Assembly: GCF_002154695.1 (NCBI RefSeq)
Contig: NZ_MTAV01000244.1
Coordinates: forward strand, 862-59,885
Length of the DNA stretch: 59,024 nucleotides
Direction of reading: 5' to 3'
DNA from: Nostoc sp. T09
GTDB taxonomy: Bacteria > Cyanobacteriota > Cyanobacteriia > Cyanobacteriales > Nostocaceae
A program made the position numbers and the translations under genes. This document shows positions 1 to 9,837 of this stretch, piece by piece; within the stretch, counting starts at the first letter, position 1; each line of letters begins with the position of its first letter. The notes under the pieces were generated by a model that saw only the letters and a list, made by a program, of their open reading frames with translations, was not told the origin of the DNA and searched no databases.

Positions 1-1
1 C

Positions 2-1903
2 TTGGAATATTACAATACTGCACTACCGCTGTATCGTGCAATAGGTAACAGGAGTGGGGAAGCTACTACTCTGGTTAGTTTTGGCGCAGTTTACTCTGCT
101 TTAGGGGAAAAGCCCAAAGCCTTGGAATATTATAATACTGCACTACCACTGTATCGCGCGGTGGGCAACAGGAGTGGGGAAGCTACTACCCTTGGTCATA
201 TCGCCAGCCTAGAACGGAGTCGCGGTAACTTGCAAGCAGCCCGCACCAATATAGAAGCAGCTATTAAAATTATCGAAGAATTACGCACCAAAATTGACAG
301 CCAAGAACTTCGCACTTCTTACTTTGCCACAGTTCAAGGTTATTACAAATTCTATATTGACTTGCTGATGGAACTGCACAAAAAAGACCCATCAAAAGCA
401 TATGATGCATTAGCCCTGCACATCAGCGAACGCTCCCGCGCCAGAACTCTCATAGAGTTATTAAACGAAGCAAATGCCAAAATTCTCAAAGGCGCAAACC
501 CAGAACTCATAAAACAGGAACGCAGCTTACTACAGCAAATTGATGCTAGAGATACGCTACGACGAGATTTACAAACTTCATCAAATAAAAACGACCCCAC
601 CACCAAAGCAACCATCCAAAAACTAACAACTGAAATCAGCAATCTTCTTAGCCAATACCAGGAAGTACAAGCAAAAATCCGTACTACTAACCCGCAATAT
701 GCGACATTGACAAATCCCGATCCCGAAAACGACATTCTCAAATTACCGCAAATCCAACAACAACTCGATAAAGACACTCTGTTATTGCAATATTCTTTGG
801 GTAAAGAACGCAGCTATTTGTGGGCTGTAACTCCCACATCCATGCAAACTTACACACTTGCAGGAGGCGAGGAGATAAAAAAAGCTGCTGAGAAATTCCA
901 TACAAGTTTACAGCAAGAAACAATCAGTGATTTAAGCATTAAAAACGCCAAACAACTTAGTAAACTTATCCTCGCACCCGTCGCTGACAAACTAGCTCTA
1001 AAGCGTTTGGTAATTGTTGCTGATGGTGGGCTGCAAACCATTCCTTTTGCGGCTTTGGCTGACTTAACCGCAAATAAATACCAACCACTGTTAATAAACC
1101 ATGAAATTGTCAATTTACCCTCAGCTTCAACCATCGCTTTCCAACGCCAACAACTCACTAAGCGCCAACCCGCACCCAAAGCTTTGGCTATTCTCGCTGA
1201 CCCGGTATACAGTGCTACCGACTCACGAGTGACAGGTAGACCAGCAAATTCCCAAATCGCCCCCAACCTCGAACTTGAGCGCTCTGCTCTCAATCGTTCC
1301 GCTAGAAGCCTCAAACGCGATGGTTGGGACAGGCTAAAAAACACAGCAATAGAAGCAAAAGAAATTTTAAAGCTAATACCTTCAACAAAAAGCCTGGAAG
1401 CCTTAAATTTTGATGCTAACTACAACTGGGCAACCAGCCGCGCCCTAACTCAATTCCGTATTCTGCATTTTGCCACTCACGGCTTTGTCAATCAAGACCA
1501 ACCGGAGTTATCCGGGATTGTACTGTCATTAGTTGATAAAAAAGGCAACCCCATCAGTGGCTACTTGCGCTTGGGAGATTTGTTTAACCAAGATTACCCA
1601 GCAGAGTTAATCGTCTTGAGTGCCTGCGAAACTGGACTTGGTAAAAACATCAACGGTGAGGGTTTAGTTGGCTTAACACGCGGGTTGATGTATGCAGGTG
1701 CCGCGCGGGTTGCAGTTTCCCTGTGGCAAGTTAACGATGAAGGCACATCGGTACTGATGCAGGAATTTTACAAACAGATGTTGCAGCAAGGTAAAACCCC
1801 TGCTGAGGCATTGCGTGCAGCCCAAAGGAAGTTATGGGAAAGCTCAGATTGGCATAGTCCTTATTACTGGGCAGGTTTCACTGTGCAGGGGGAATGGCGG
1901 TAA
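2..1903 (+). CDS. TPR-CHAT domain protein (5' end outside the window)
   Basis: The reading frame is open from the window edge, so the N-terminus is missing. The first ~80 residues are two 40-residue TPR units of the kinesin-light-chain kind ([14 protein letters not shown]...[10 protein letters not shown]); their DNA repeats almost exactly with a 120-bp period (1-72 and 121-192). A helical, Lys/Gln-rich linker follows to about residue 260. The C-terminal half is a CHAT domain, a caspase-like cysteine protease fold. Its His is in FATHGF (about residue 493 of the visible part) and its Cys in LSACETGLG (about 542). CHAT/TPR proteins are abundant in filamentous cyanobacteria and usually have no known substrate. 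Protease activity is inferred from the His/Cys pair only. The stop is at 1901-1903. Confidence 0.9.
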   Translation: MEYYNTALPLYRAIGNRSGEATTLVSFGAVYSALGEKPKALEYYNTALPLYRAVGNRSGEATTLGHIASLERSRGNLQAARTNIEAAIKIIEELRTKIDSQELRTSYFATVQGYYKFYIDLLMELHKKDPSKAYDALALHISERSRARTLIELLNEANAKILKGANPELIKQERSLLQQIDARDTLRRDLQTSSNKNDPTTKATIQKLTTEISNLLSQYQEVQAKIRTTNPQYATLTNPDPENDILKLPQIQQQLDKDTLLLQYSLGKERSYLWAVTPTSMQTYTLAGGEEIKKAAEKFHTSLQQETISDLSIKNAKQLSKLILAPVADKLALKRLVIVADGGLQTIPFAALADLTANKYQPLLINHEIVNLPSASTIAFQRQQLTKRQPAPKALAILADPVYSATDSRVTGRPANSQIAPNLELERSALNRSARSLKRDGWDRLKNTAIEAKEILKLIPSTKSLEALNFDANYNWATSRALTQFRILHFATHGFVNQDQPELSGIVLSLVDKKGNPISGYLRLGDLFNQDYPAELIVLSACETGLGKNINGEGLVGLTRGLMYAGAARVAVSLWQVNDEGTSVLMQEFYKQMLQQGKTPAEALRAAQRKLWESSDWHSPYYWAGFTVQGEWR

Positions 1904-1976
1904 AGAAGGCGGAGGGCAGAAGCGATCAGAGGGAGAAGTTTTTAGCGATGTCAACGACAAGCCGCTCCGCGTCTAC

Positions 1977-2174
1977 GCATCGGCTTGTGATATTAATGCA
2001 TCGGTCTGTTATGCCATTGCATCGGCTTGTGATATTAATGCATCGGTCTGCAATTGAATTGCATTGGTCTGTTATGCCATTGCGTCGGCTTGTTATATTA
2101 ACGCATCGCCCTGCAATTGAATTGCATTGGTCTGTTATGCCATTGCATCGGCTTGTGATATTAATGCATCGGTT
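1977..2174. repeat. 21-bp degenerate tandem repeat, nine units plus a partial
   Basis: Nine consecutive 21-bp units start at 1977, 1998, 2019, 2040, 2061, 2082, 2103, 2124 and 2145, with a partial tenth at 2166. Most begin GCATCGG or GCATTGG. Three endings alternate (TTGTGATATTAAT, TCTGTTATGCCATT, TCTGCAATTGAATT), giving a higher-order pattern. The array has no stop in two frames, so open frames of 80-120 codons cross it and encode heptad peptide repeats (e.g. MHRLVIL). I see no convincing ribosome site or homologous protein and treat them as by-products. The rest of 1904-2568 shows no gene. Confidence 0.85.
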
Positions 2175-2568
2175 GCCTCATTTTGGCAGCGTAGCCACAA
2201 AATACGACATGGAGCCAGAGGAGATGGTTCGATCTGTGCGAGCGCGCCTGGCTTAGTTAATACATACATTGTGTGGAGCGATCGCCCTTTATTTTTGTGG
2301 CCAGCCTCCTTCGGAGAAGCTTTGCTAACGCTGATGACTTCACTCCCCAAATTGCACCAACCAAGCAAAATCCAAAATGGGATAGCAAAGTGTAAGCCCT
2401 ATGAGGAAGAAGCTTGAATAAAGAAATTCTAGAGAGGACGTAAAGGACTTTTGTATTTTTTGAATATGTTTTGGTGCTAACTGGGTACTTTAAGACAAGC
2501 AGAGGTGTAGATGGTGATATCTGCATTTACTGATTACTCTTGCTATTTACAATTCAACATGAATAAAG

Positions 2569-3477
2569 ATGAATGTTATTGAATACACAGCAAGTAGACT
2601 CGTCCTCTATGATCGCTCGGTACTTAAATATTGGCGTGTAGGTTGCCTTTACACATTAGGCGTCACAGCTTTTTTTGCTATTATTGCATCACCTTTGACT
2701 ATGGTAATTCCATCACTTGCATGGAATTTCTTGACAGAAGAACTCATGGCAACTCTAACATGCACTCGTACTCAATCATCACAAAATATGTGTCAGCTTG
2801 TGTGATCGCGGCACATAGGACAACAGGTAATTAATATTCCCGTTAATGATTTGCAGAGTGCTACTGTTATCAGTAGAACATTTTTTGGTAGAAAAAAATT
2901 TCAACCTAAGGAAAGATCCTATTTGTATTATTATGTTTCACTTAATAATAAATGGGGTTCTATTCGTTTAACTCAACATGAGTTTAATAATGAAAAAGAG
3001 CAAAAAAATCACGCTGCTAAAATCAATCACTTCATTCACAATTCAAATGAGCAATATTTAAATCTACAGCAAAAATTCAAGCAAGAAAAATTGACATTTA
3101 TGTCGATTTTCTTTTTGGTTATTGTTTCTATTTGCGGGTTGATAATCATCGCAGTTCCATTGACAATTATGTCTTTTGCTATGCTTTATGCACTACGGGG
3201 AACAACCTGTACTTTTGATAAAGTGGCAGGAATGATGATACTCAAACATGAGGCACTTAGAAACACTTTTGAGCCTATTGTAATTCAGTGCCCTATTGAG
3301 GAAATTACAGATATTCAAATTAAAGCATTCTACGGCAGAGGTAATACCTGGAAAATTGAGTTAATCTTGGAAAAGAGTCCACCCATTTCGTTGAATTGGA
3401 TGGAAACTCCAGATAAGCAAGAAAAAATAGCTGCTGCTGATTGCATTCGGAAATTTCTCAACCTACAAAATTTCTAA
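2569..3477 (+). pseudogene. Cyanobacterial two-segment membrane protein split by an in-frame TGA
   Basis: Two open segments, 2569-2802 and 2806-3477, lie in the same frame and are separated only by TGA at 2803-2805. Read through, they give one protein of about 302 residues: an N-terminal hydrophobic segment (GCLYTLGVTAFFAIIASPL), an LTCTRTQSSQNMCQLV stretch, the stop, then SRHIGQQVINIPVNDLQSA, a soluble part, a second membrane hairpin (MSIFFLVIVSICGLIIIAV) and a soluble C-terminus. Sense continues unbroken across the stop, and the TRTQ...CQLV...IPVNDLQ pattern is what I remember for intact cyanobacterial hypothetical proteins with PH-like halves. I therefore read a nonsense mutation (or a base error) rather than two genes. 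A 208-codon protein could start at TTG 2851. Function unknown. Confidence 0.6.
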
Positions 3478-3516
3478 TTTTAGCGATCGCTCTTCTAAGG
3501 TTAATTGCTAGAAACT

Positions 3517-4140
3517 TCATTCAAGCTTGAGTTTGTCTGTTGTGAAATATACCTCTGTTTGAGTACCGAGAGTATCCCGATAATTACTACCCGTATTGAC
3601 AATGACACTATATGGATTAATTGTTGGTAGTGGGGATGAATGTAAAACATAAATTTTATCATTGATGATTATCTTTCCTGAAGAAATTTGTTTCAGCTTT
3701 TTGATAGACTCAACATCAACATCGCCATTGCGATAACAGAGTCTTCCAAAAGCTAAACCTGTTGCTTGTGGAGGAACTGTGAGCAAATAAAAATAGTCGG
3801 GATGTAACCATTCCTGCCAACTATCATCGCCACCTTTGCCAATATATTGAATCGATGACTGAGGCACTTTTGACCAAGTTTGGGAAGAAAGTGCTTTTGG
3901 AAAAATAATTACTTTTAGTTCTTTTTTGCCACTAAGAGAAACTTTGATGATATACGTTCCATCACGGAACTTAACTCCAGAATTATCGTAATTTTTAACT
4001 GCGATTTGTGTAAGAGTTTTACTACTGTGACACAATTTAGTCCGCTTATTGCCTGGGAATTGAAAAGCTGCATAAACTATAATGCATATCAATATTAAAC
4101 AAATAGGGATAAAACTAAACCGAAGTCGATGAATTTTCAT
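3517..4140 (-). CDS. Hypothetical membrane-anchored protein
   Basis: 207 residues from ATG 4140. The first ~28 residues are a basic start followed by a single hydrophobic helix (FSFIPICLILICIIVYAAF), so the protein is either anchored in the membrane or secreted. The remainder is soluble and beta-rich with no motif I recognise; one Cys pair (residues about 37 and 134) could matter if the domain is exported. It converges with the split membrane-protein gene, and the two stops are ~40 bp apart with a HIP1 site between. No operon partner. It could be a lineage-specific exported protein; I assign no function. Confidence 0.6.
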   Translation of the reverse strand: MKIHRLRFSFIPICLILICIIVYAAFQFPGNKRTKLCHSSKTLTQIAVKNYDNSGVKFRDGTYIIKVSLSGKKELKVIIFPKALSSQTWSKVPQSSIQYIGKGGDDSWQEWLHPDYFYLLTVPPQATGLAFGRLCYRNGDVDVESIKKLKQISSGKIIINDKIYVLHSSPLPTINPYSVIVNTGSNYRDTLGTQTEVYFTTDKLKLE

Positions 4141-4171
4141 GACTCTCAGGATAATAGCTTCTCAATCAGTC

Positions 4172-4327
4172 TTAACACCAGGAATTGTAATTGCCACTAA
4201 CGTTACCGTCAAGGGTTTTTACTTGTCTTACTGGTTCTGTGAAACGGATTTGAGAGATGACTTGTCTTGCCACCTCTGGTAACTTTAAGCGGCAACACCA
4301 CTCTTCAAACTCAAGGGTGTTAAGCAT
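4172..4327 (-). pseudogene. Fragment resembling the N-terminus of a cyanobacterial Tn7-like transposition protein
   Basis: A 51-codon frame from ATG 4327 to TAA 4172. It contains LEFEEWCCRLKLPEVARQVI and GNVSGNYNSWC. The pattern (M-L-N-x-x-x-F-E-x-W-C-x-x-L-x-L, then I-R-x-x-x-P-x-R, then GNVSG) matches my memory of the start of TnsA-like/heteromeric transposase subunits in cyanobacteria, which continue GNVSGRYPSRKMG for several hundred residues. Here the match ends at GNVSGNY and a stop follows, so only the first exon-like stub remains. The family call is from memory and not checked. Confidence 0.35.
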
Positions 4328-4673
4328 ATTAATCTCGCCTACTAGAATGGACTTTTGGTAAGCTTTTATTTGAGTTTTGAATTTTCGGCAATATTACCAT
4401 TTAATTACTTCGCTACTGAAACGATCGCACTCTTATAACTATTGGCAATTCCAAGCATCGGCGATAGCAAACTGCTGTGCAGACATCCGTGTGTAGCTCT
4501 ATTTAAACTATGCTTTTGAACTAAAGGCAAAATTATGGTGAAAGCTTGCCGTTTGTCCTGAACACTTTGTAAATAAATATGCTTAAAATAACGGCACTGT
4601 ATACGACCTGTTGTCGTTTTTATCTTTTAAAGTCCCAGTCTGCTGTTTCAAATATAAAGTTGCCGAAGCCAAA

Positions 4674-4714
4674 TTAAAGGAAAAGCTTGCCATTACGGCA
4701 AACTTTTCCTTTAA
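4674..4714. repeat. Strong 18-bp hairpin in a gene-free stretch
   Basis: TTAAAGGAAAAGCTTGCC (4674-4691), loop ATTAC, then GGCAAACTTTTCCTTTAA (4697-4714). The arms pair over 18 bp with a single mismatch. A partial copy of the arm (AAAGCTTGCCGTTTGTCC) lies near 4541-4558, and CTTTAAG recurs at 4742. The surrounding stretch 4328-4849 holds no convincing gene. It could be a miniature-element end or a terminator-like structure for the acylase gene, which ends at 4850 on the opposite strand; there is no U-tract. Confidence 0.6.
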
Positions 4715-4849
4715 GTCACATGTTCTACGGCCACTTTATCCTTTAAGTTACACTACTGCGCACAACTTATGGTTACAGTCACAGAACTTCAGTCTAATAT
4801 CCGAGCAGGTTTTTCTTGCTGTTCCCTGTTCACTGCCCTTTGGGCATGG

Positions 4850-6976
4850 TCAAAAAGTTTTGCGTTCCTCCAAATGTGCTAATATCTCTGGACGAGTTCG
4901 CCAAACAGGACGCAGTTGCTTGCGACTAAACAATGGCAGTTGGTCGGTAATGTGGGGCGAACCAGGTTGAGAAGCGTTACCGTAGCTGAGCAAAGCCATT
5001 GCTCTGACTGGCTGAGAAAACTCAATGGCCGCAACATAACTATCCCCAGCAACAGCTTGAAAGCGTTCATTGCTAGAAGGAGCAAAATTCAAGACGCGGA
5101 ATATTCCTTTATCCCCTTCACCACCATTGGCAAGTAAATCTAAGTTTCCGCTACGCACTCGAAAAACTTCACCCCAAGGAACATCTAGCTTTCCATAAGC
5201 TTTTTCGACTTTTGCCGCCGCTATTTGCAGCGCTTTTGCTGCACTTGCTGGATCTTTTAAACCATCGGGTGTAGTGCGTGGGGAGTTCTCATTCCAAGGA
5301 ATACTAAAAATTTGGCTGTCATCGATTTCTTGACACCAAAAGGCAAACAAGACCGCACCGCGACTATCAGCATCAGCATTGCGATCCCAAGCAGCCAAAA
5401 TATCAGCAGCACGACGAGTTAATTCATCCCCATATTTTTGAGCAGCGGGAATTAAGTCATCAAGGATGCGTTCTGCAAGTTCCATTTTCGTGGAATGTTT
5501 GTACTGAATCATTTCCGCAAAAGAAATTTTGGCATCTTCAGCTAGCATCCTTGCAGAACTTTGGGATCGGAAAGACATTTCTCCTCGTGGAGCCATATAA
5601 GCAGGGTAATCATCAGCTTTGATGACAGATGGAAAAGTAGTTGTCCAAGGTGGGTCATTGGCATTTTGCAACCAACCGCTAGGCGGGTCAATCACACGCG
5701 GTAAATCCTGGTATGGGTGCATTTTTGTCCACAAAGTTTTGGATGTGTCACCAGGAATTAAGCTTTGCCAATATTGAAAGTCTCCTTGTTGACGAATCGG
5801 CACTAGACCGTTGAATAGGTGCATGATGTGCCCTTCTCGGTCTGCATACATGACGGTAAACATTGGCAGTTGCAAGCGTTGCAACACCTTTTGAAATTGG
5901 CTGAAGTTTTGCGAACGAGCCATATCCCACCATTGTTGCAACACACCAGGACGGTCTGCACCAACAACCCGCAGCGCCACAGCGACTCCATTTTTTTCTT
6001 GAACTACTGCACCGTGTACGGAACTTTTGATTACTAATGGTTGTTCAACTAACGAGCCATTTTTTTGTTTGACGTTTAACAACAACTTTTCTGTTGTAAA
6101 AGGAAGGACTTTACCATCCAAAACATAACCACCATCAGCTAACTTCAACTGATAAATATCCCAACCATCATGAGTATTGACGGTATGAGTCCAACCCAAA
6201 TGATCGTTAAAGGCGATCGCTAAAACTGGAATTCCTACTAAGGTTGCTCCATAAGCATTTATCCTTGGAGCCGTAACTTGTGCTTCGTACCAGGTAAATA
6301 AATCCGACCATAACAAGTGGGGGTTTGCTAGCAACATCGCTTTACCACTAGCAGAATGTTTGGGTGCGATCGCCCAACCATTAGAACCTGCTTTCGGTTG
6401 ACTTTGAGTAGCATCTGCTACCTGTCCTGGATTGACGATAAACGTAAAATACAACACTCTTTGCAAGTGCGCCAACACATCCTCAGGCTTGACAGGTAAT
6501 ACTATTTTTACTTCATCATCAATCAAATCAGGATGTGCTTTGGCATAAGTATTTATCCCAGTAGCAAAGGCATCTATATAACTACGAAAATCTGGATTTT
6601 GTGCCTGATACCAAGAATTAGCCCGATTGGGCACTCCCATCGTCAGTACCCATTTATCAGATTCTAAATACTCTTCTCCCCAATATTCGGCGGCTTTTCC
6701 CCTAGCTTGACCATAAAGACGCAACAGCAAGTTAGCGTGACTTTGCATCTGTGCCCAACCAAAGGACTGGAAAGCGCCTTGAGGATCTTTACCGTATATA
6801 TGCGGTATGCCGTAGGTATCCCATAATATTTCTGTAGTTATAGGTGCAGCCGCAAAACTGTTATTTGCCAAAACTACAACCAAAATGGCACTGAGGATAA
6901 AAGCTAAAAATCTCGATGATTTTCTTTTTAGTGTTTGCAGGTCAATTGGCCACAAATACATCCTAATATTTAACAT
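4850..6976 (-). CDS. Secreted penicillin-acylase-family Ntn hydrolase (PvdQ / AHL-acylase-like)
   Basis: Ntn hydrolase that splits amide-linked acyl chains. The frame is open to 7081, but ATG 6976 places a basic region and hydrophobic core (RFLAFILSAILVVVLANNSFA) at the N-terminus as a signal peptide, so I chose it. The beta chain should begin at Ser198 in KAGSNGWAIAP, the autocatalytic nucleophile of the family; the alpha-chain motif ITTEILWDTYGIPHIYG starts near residue 46. About 708 residues, normal for AHL acylases. Relatives include PvdQ, which removes the fatty acid from pyoverdine precursors in the periplasm, and AiiC, an AHL acylase of Nostoc/Anabaena. It lies downstream of the exporter, PepSY and receptor genes on the same strand, opposite an acyl-peptide siderophore NRPS. 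A deacylation or remodelling role is inferred; signal quenching is the alternative. Confidence 0.85.
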   Translation of the reverse strand: MLNIRMYLWPIDLQTLKRKSSRFLAFILSAILVVVLANNSFAAAPITTEILWDTYGIPHIYGKDPQGAFQSFGWAQMQSHANLLLRLYGQARGKAAEYWGEEYLESDKWVLTMGVPNRANSWYQAQNPDFRSYIDAFATGINTYAKAHPDLIDDEVKIVLPVKPEDVLAHLQRVLYFTFIVNPGQVADATQSQPKAGSNGWAIAPKHSASGKAMLLANPHLLWSDLFTWYEAQVTAPRINAYGATLVGIPVLAIAFNDHLGWTHTVNTHDGWDIYQLKLADGGYVLDGKVLPFTTEKLLLNVKQKNGSLVEQPLVIKSSVHGAVVQEKNGVAVALRVVGADRPGVLQQWWDMARSQNFSQFQKVLQRLQLPMFTVMYADREGHIMHLFNGLVPIRQQGDFQYWQSLIPGDTSKTLWTKMHPYQDLPRVIDPPSGWLQNANDPPWTTTFPSVIKADDYPAYMAPRGEMSFRSQSSARMLAEDAKISFAEMIQYKHSTKMELAERILDDLIPAAQKYGDELTRRAADILAAWDRNADADSRGAVLFAFWCQEIDDSQIFSIPWNENSPRTTPDGLKDPASAAKALQIAAAKVEKAYGKLDVPWGEVFRVRSGNLDLLANGGEGDKGIFRVLNFAPSSNERFQAVAGDSYVAAIEFSQPVRAMALLSYGNASQPGSPHITDQLPLFSRKQLRPVWRTRPEILAHLEERKTF

Positions 6977-7093
6977 GATCAATTGGGGATTGGGAGACAG
7001 AGGGGCATTAAGCTTAGTAACCTTGAAAAACTCCGGAAAGTGACAGAAGAGGGGTATTATATTACTGCACAAATCAACCATTATTTTTATGAT

Positions 7094-8389
7094 TCAAGTA
7101 ACATTATCATGGTCAGGTAAGATAGTTTCTATTTCACGTAGTATACGAATTGCATAGCCGCTTATACCTACTAGCAACAAGCTTAGTGAAGATATTACAT
7201 ACATGAGTGCCATACCTGCACCCTTTTCAGTGCCAAATATACTGCCAAACAAGGGTGCAAAATGACCCCCTGGCATCATAGCAGGCTCGAAAACATAATC
7301 TGCGAGCGCTCCCCCAACTAAGTTAGCTACTGCCGACGTAAGTAAAAGCATCATTGCCTGGGTAGCAAAAACACGTCCTTGCAATTGCGGTTGCACTTTA
7401 GCTAACCAGATAGCATCACTGTAACTACCAAGCAAGGGATAATTAAAGGATGAGCATAATTGGGCAGGAATCCAAATAACAGGTGTACGCCCCAGACCAA
7501 GTATGATTCTGCCCAATGCGGTACCTACCATACCGAATAGTACCCCCTTAATCCGACTTTTGTAGCTACCCCATATATTAATTAGCAAAACACCCAACAC
7601 ACCTCCAACTCCAACTGCTGCAAATAAACTACCTAAAACACTAACATCATTACCAGAGCGTTCTAGAATCATAGGTTTGTAAATAGAATCGCCGATATCA
7701 TGGATAAACCAAAATATTGCAGTCAATATTAGTAAAGCCAGCAAACTAGGACGCGAGATGATATATTTAAAACCAAAACTAATATCCTGGATAATATGTG
7801 TAGGCTCTTTTTCATTTGATTGTGCGATCGCTGGTTGTGGAATATGTATTCTTAAAACTGTGGCGATCGCAAATAAAAAAGAAGCAATATCAATACTCAA
7901 AATACCACCAAGTCCAACTACTCCGTAAAGGACACCAGCTAGTGCAGGGGCAATAATCATTGCACCATTACCAGCCAAGAAACTTAAGCTACTAGCCCTG
8001 GTGTATTGATGTTTGGGTAGCATTGTAGATATTGATGCAGAGTAGGCAAGTTCTTGGAATTGTTCAAAAGTGCGTTTGACAGCAAAAGCTATATACAGAT
8101 GCCATAATTGCAGATTATTAGATAAATAAAGTAATAAAACAGTAAAAGTCACTATACCGCCTACTGTATCCCCGGCTATCATCAGAAACTTGCGGTTAAT
8201 TCTATCTACAGCTACACCAGCGATAGGACTAATCAAAATTTGTGGTATTTGTGCAAAGAAATGAAACAAAGCTAATGCTGTCGCTTGATGTGTTAGTTCC
8301 CACACCCATATAGAAAAAGCAAAGGCAGTCATACTACTGCCAATTAGAGAAATCATCTGACCAACGCAGATGATCATAAATTTATACAT
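7094..8389 (-). CDS. MFS exporter, EntS-like
   Basis: 431 residues, hydrophobic throughout, about 12 membrane helices. It starts MYKFMIICVGQMISLIGSSM at ATG 8389 and has the loop 2-3 signature GVAVDRINRK typical of the MFS_3 / enterobactin-exporter (EntS) and macrolide-efflux group. Members export siderophores or drugs by proton antiport. It sits between a PepSY protein and a secreted acylase, in the gene set facing the NRPS operon, so export of the acyl-peptide siderophore across the inner membrane is the most likely job. The gene begins ~147 bp past the PepSY stop. Drug efflux cannot be excluded from sequence alone. Confidence 0.85.
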   Translation of the reverse strand: MYKFMIICVGQMISLIGSSMTAFAFSIWVWELTHQATALALFHFFAQIPQILISPIAGVAVDRINRKFLMIAGDTVGGIVTFTVLLLYLSNNLQLWHLYIAFAVKRTFEQFQELAYSASISTMLPKHQYTRASSLSFLAGNGAMIIAPALAGVLYGVVGLGGILSIDIASFLFAIATVLRIHIPQPAIAQSNEKEPTHIIQDISFGFKYIISRPSLLALLILTAIFWFIHDIGDSIYKPMILERSGNDVSVLGSLFAAVGVGGVLGVLLINIWGSYKSRIKGVLFGMVGTALGRIILGLGRTPVIWIPAQLCSSFNYPLLGSYSDAIWLAKVQPQLQGRVFATQAMMLLLTSAVANLVGGALADYVFEPAMMPGGHFAPLFGSIFGTEKGAGMALMYVISSLSLLLVGISGYAIRILREIETILPDHDNVT

Positions 8390-8536
8390 ACTGTTGTAAC
8401 CAATTTATACTGTTTGGTTCACTTAACTGCATATGGATAGTAAGTTGTAGAAATATCGAATTTTAAATCAAAAGTAAAGTTAAGAGACTGGTGATTTTTC
8501 CAAATTTTACAATGTCTTTGTATTAATTAGATAGCT

Positions 8537-9673
8537 CTAGTTTAAATCTGAATCAGGCATCATATCTTTTTGTCTAATTTTACGATAACGATACCAATAC
8601 ATAACAAAACCAGTAATACAAAGGATAGTAGGAGCAAGACCAACAAAAATGTAGAGAATACGACTTGAAATGCCCCAAAATATTCCATAGTGTAAATGCT
8701 CAAAAGCACCAAGTACACTTTCTCCCAATGGTAGCTTCCGACTATCAACTACACGCAATACTTCGCTGCTATATTGATCCAAATAAACTCCACTTTCGCC
8801 AGCACTTAGAGCTTCTTGAGGTAGACGTTTATGGACATAAACTGCGTCTTCAGGTTTGTCGGGAATTGTTATCGAGATTGATGTTGCATCAGGAATAACT
8901 TTCTGAGAAATTTCCATTAGCTGAGATAGCTTTAAAGGTGCTTGATTAGGAATAGGCTTGGAAGCCACTGCTGGTGGTTGGGGAGTAAAAGTAAGCGTGT
9001 AAATAATAGGATATGACCAATCAGAAAAATTCCAGCAGAAACCCGTAAAAGCAGTGAAGGCAAGAAAGATTGCGGTCACCATTCCTGCCACTTTATGAAT
9101 ATCAAAGTTGATTCGTTTGGGATGGGCATTCCACTTAATTTTAAATCCAGCGATTAGCTTACGCCAACCAGGCCATAATATTAATCCTGTGACGCACAGA
9201 ATGAACAACAATAGCCCTGTGATGCCAACAATAATTTCGCCATTTCTACCTAGTAAAAGACCATAGTGGATTCTGAGAGCAACCCTTTCAAAACTATAAT
9301 CAGCTTCATTCCAACCCATTACTGCACCAGTGTAGGGATGAATTAATATCTGAATTAATAAATTGTTTGCATCAAAAAGTTCAACTTCGTAAGGTAAAGA
9401 AGGAGTAGCAGGCAAGTTGATACCGTATAATTTGAGATCGGGACGATTAGCGATCGCAGATTTGCCTGTTTCTAGAACTGCATCAATAGAAACCATTTGT
9501 TCTTGGGGAACTATAGTCCCAATCTGCTGAATAATTAGAGACTGTCCGATCTCAGTCTTAAAAACCAAAAGGCTACCTGTTAAACAGACAAGAGCTATTA
9601 ATAGTCCTACTCCTAAACCAATATAGCGATGCAGTATGAAGGCTGTATCACGTAATTTGTGCGATTTCATCAT
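8537..9673 (-). CDS. PepSY-associated membrane protein (iron-uptake type)
   Basis: 378 residues with four or so membrane helices: one near residues 14-36 (YIGLGVGLLIALVCLTGSLLV), a central pair around 143-168 and 195-215, and one at the C-terminus (GLAPTILCITGFVMYWYR). Conserved His residues lie in FILHRYIG and in HYGLLLGR / HLHYGIFWG, as in PepSY_TM proteins such as the FoxB/PiuB type, thought to reduce siderophore iron at the inner membrane. ATG 9673 is followed by a second ATG; AGAGG lies 6 bp upstream. It stands directly downstream of the TonB receptor on the same strand, the common arrangement for this family. A ferric-siderophore reductase role is inferred. Confidence 0.85.
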   Translation of the reverse strand: MMKSHKLRDTAFILHRYIGLGVGLLIALVCLTGSLLVFKTEIGQSLIIQQIGTIVPQEQMVSIDAVLETGKSAIANRPDLKLYGINLPATPSLPYEVELFDANNLLIQILIHPYTGAVMGWNEADYSFERVALRIHYGLLLGRNGEIIVGITGLLLFILCVTGLILWPGWRKLIAGFKIKWNAHPKRINFDIHKVAGMVTAIFLAFTAFTGFCWNFSDWSYPIIYTLTFTPQPPAVASKPIPNQAPLKLSQLMEISQKVIPDATSISITIPDKPEDAVYVHKRLPQEALSAGESGVYLDQYSSEVLRVVDSRKLPLGESVLGAFEHLHYGIFWGISSRILYIFVGLAPTILCITGFVMYWYRYRKIRQKDMMPDSDLN

Positions 9674-9837
9674 AGGTTGCCTCTTGGTTAATTAAGAACT
9701 ATAGTTTTAAACTGCCCTCTTACTCTTTATTCATCTCTTTTTCATTACAAAAAGCTTTGATTATTTATTAACTCCATCCCTTGAGAATATGGCTTTTTTA
9801 GAATTACATATTTGCGGTATGATTTTGATAGTTTTGT

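Noticed and set aside
1894-2417. Overlapping open frames of 80-120 codons over the 21-bp repeat
   Set aside because: They exist because the repeat length is a multiple of three and lacks stops; no ribosome site or known protein.
4611-4970. 119-codon plus-strand frame
   Set aside because: It overlaps the acylase gene on the other strand and covers the hairpin; composition is not protein-like.
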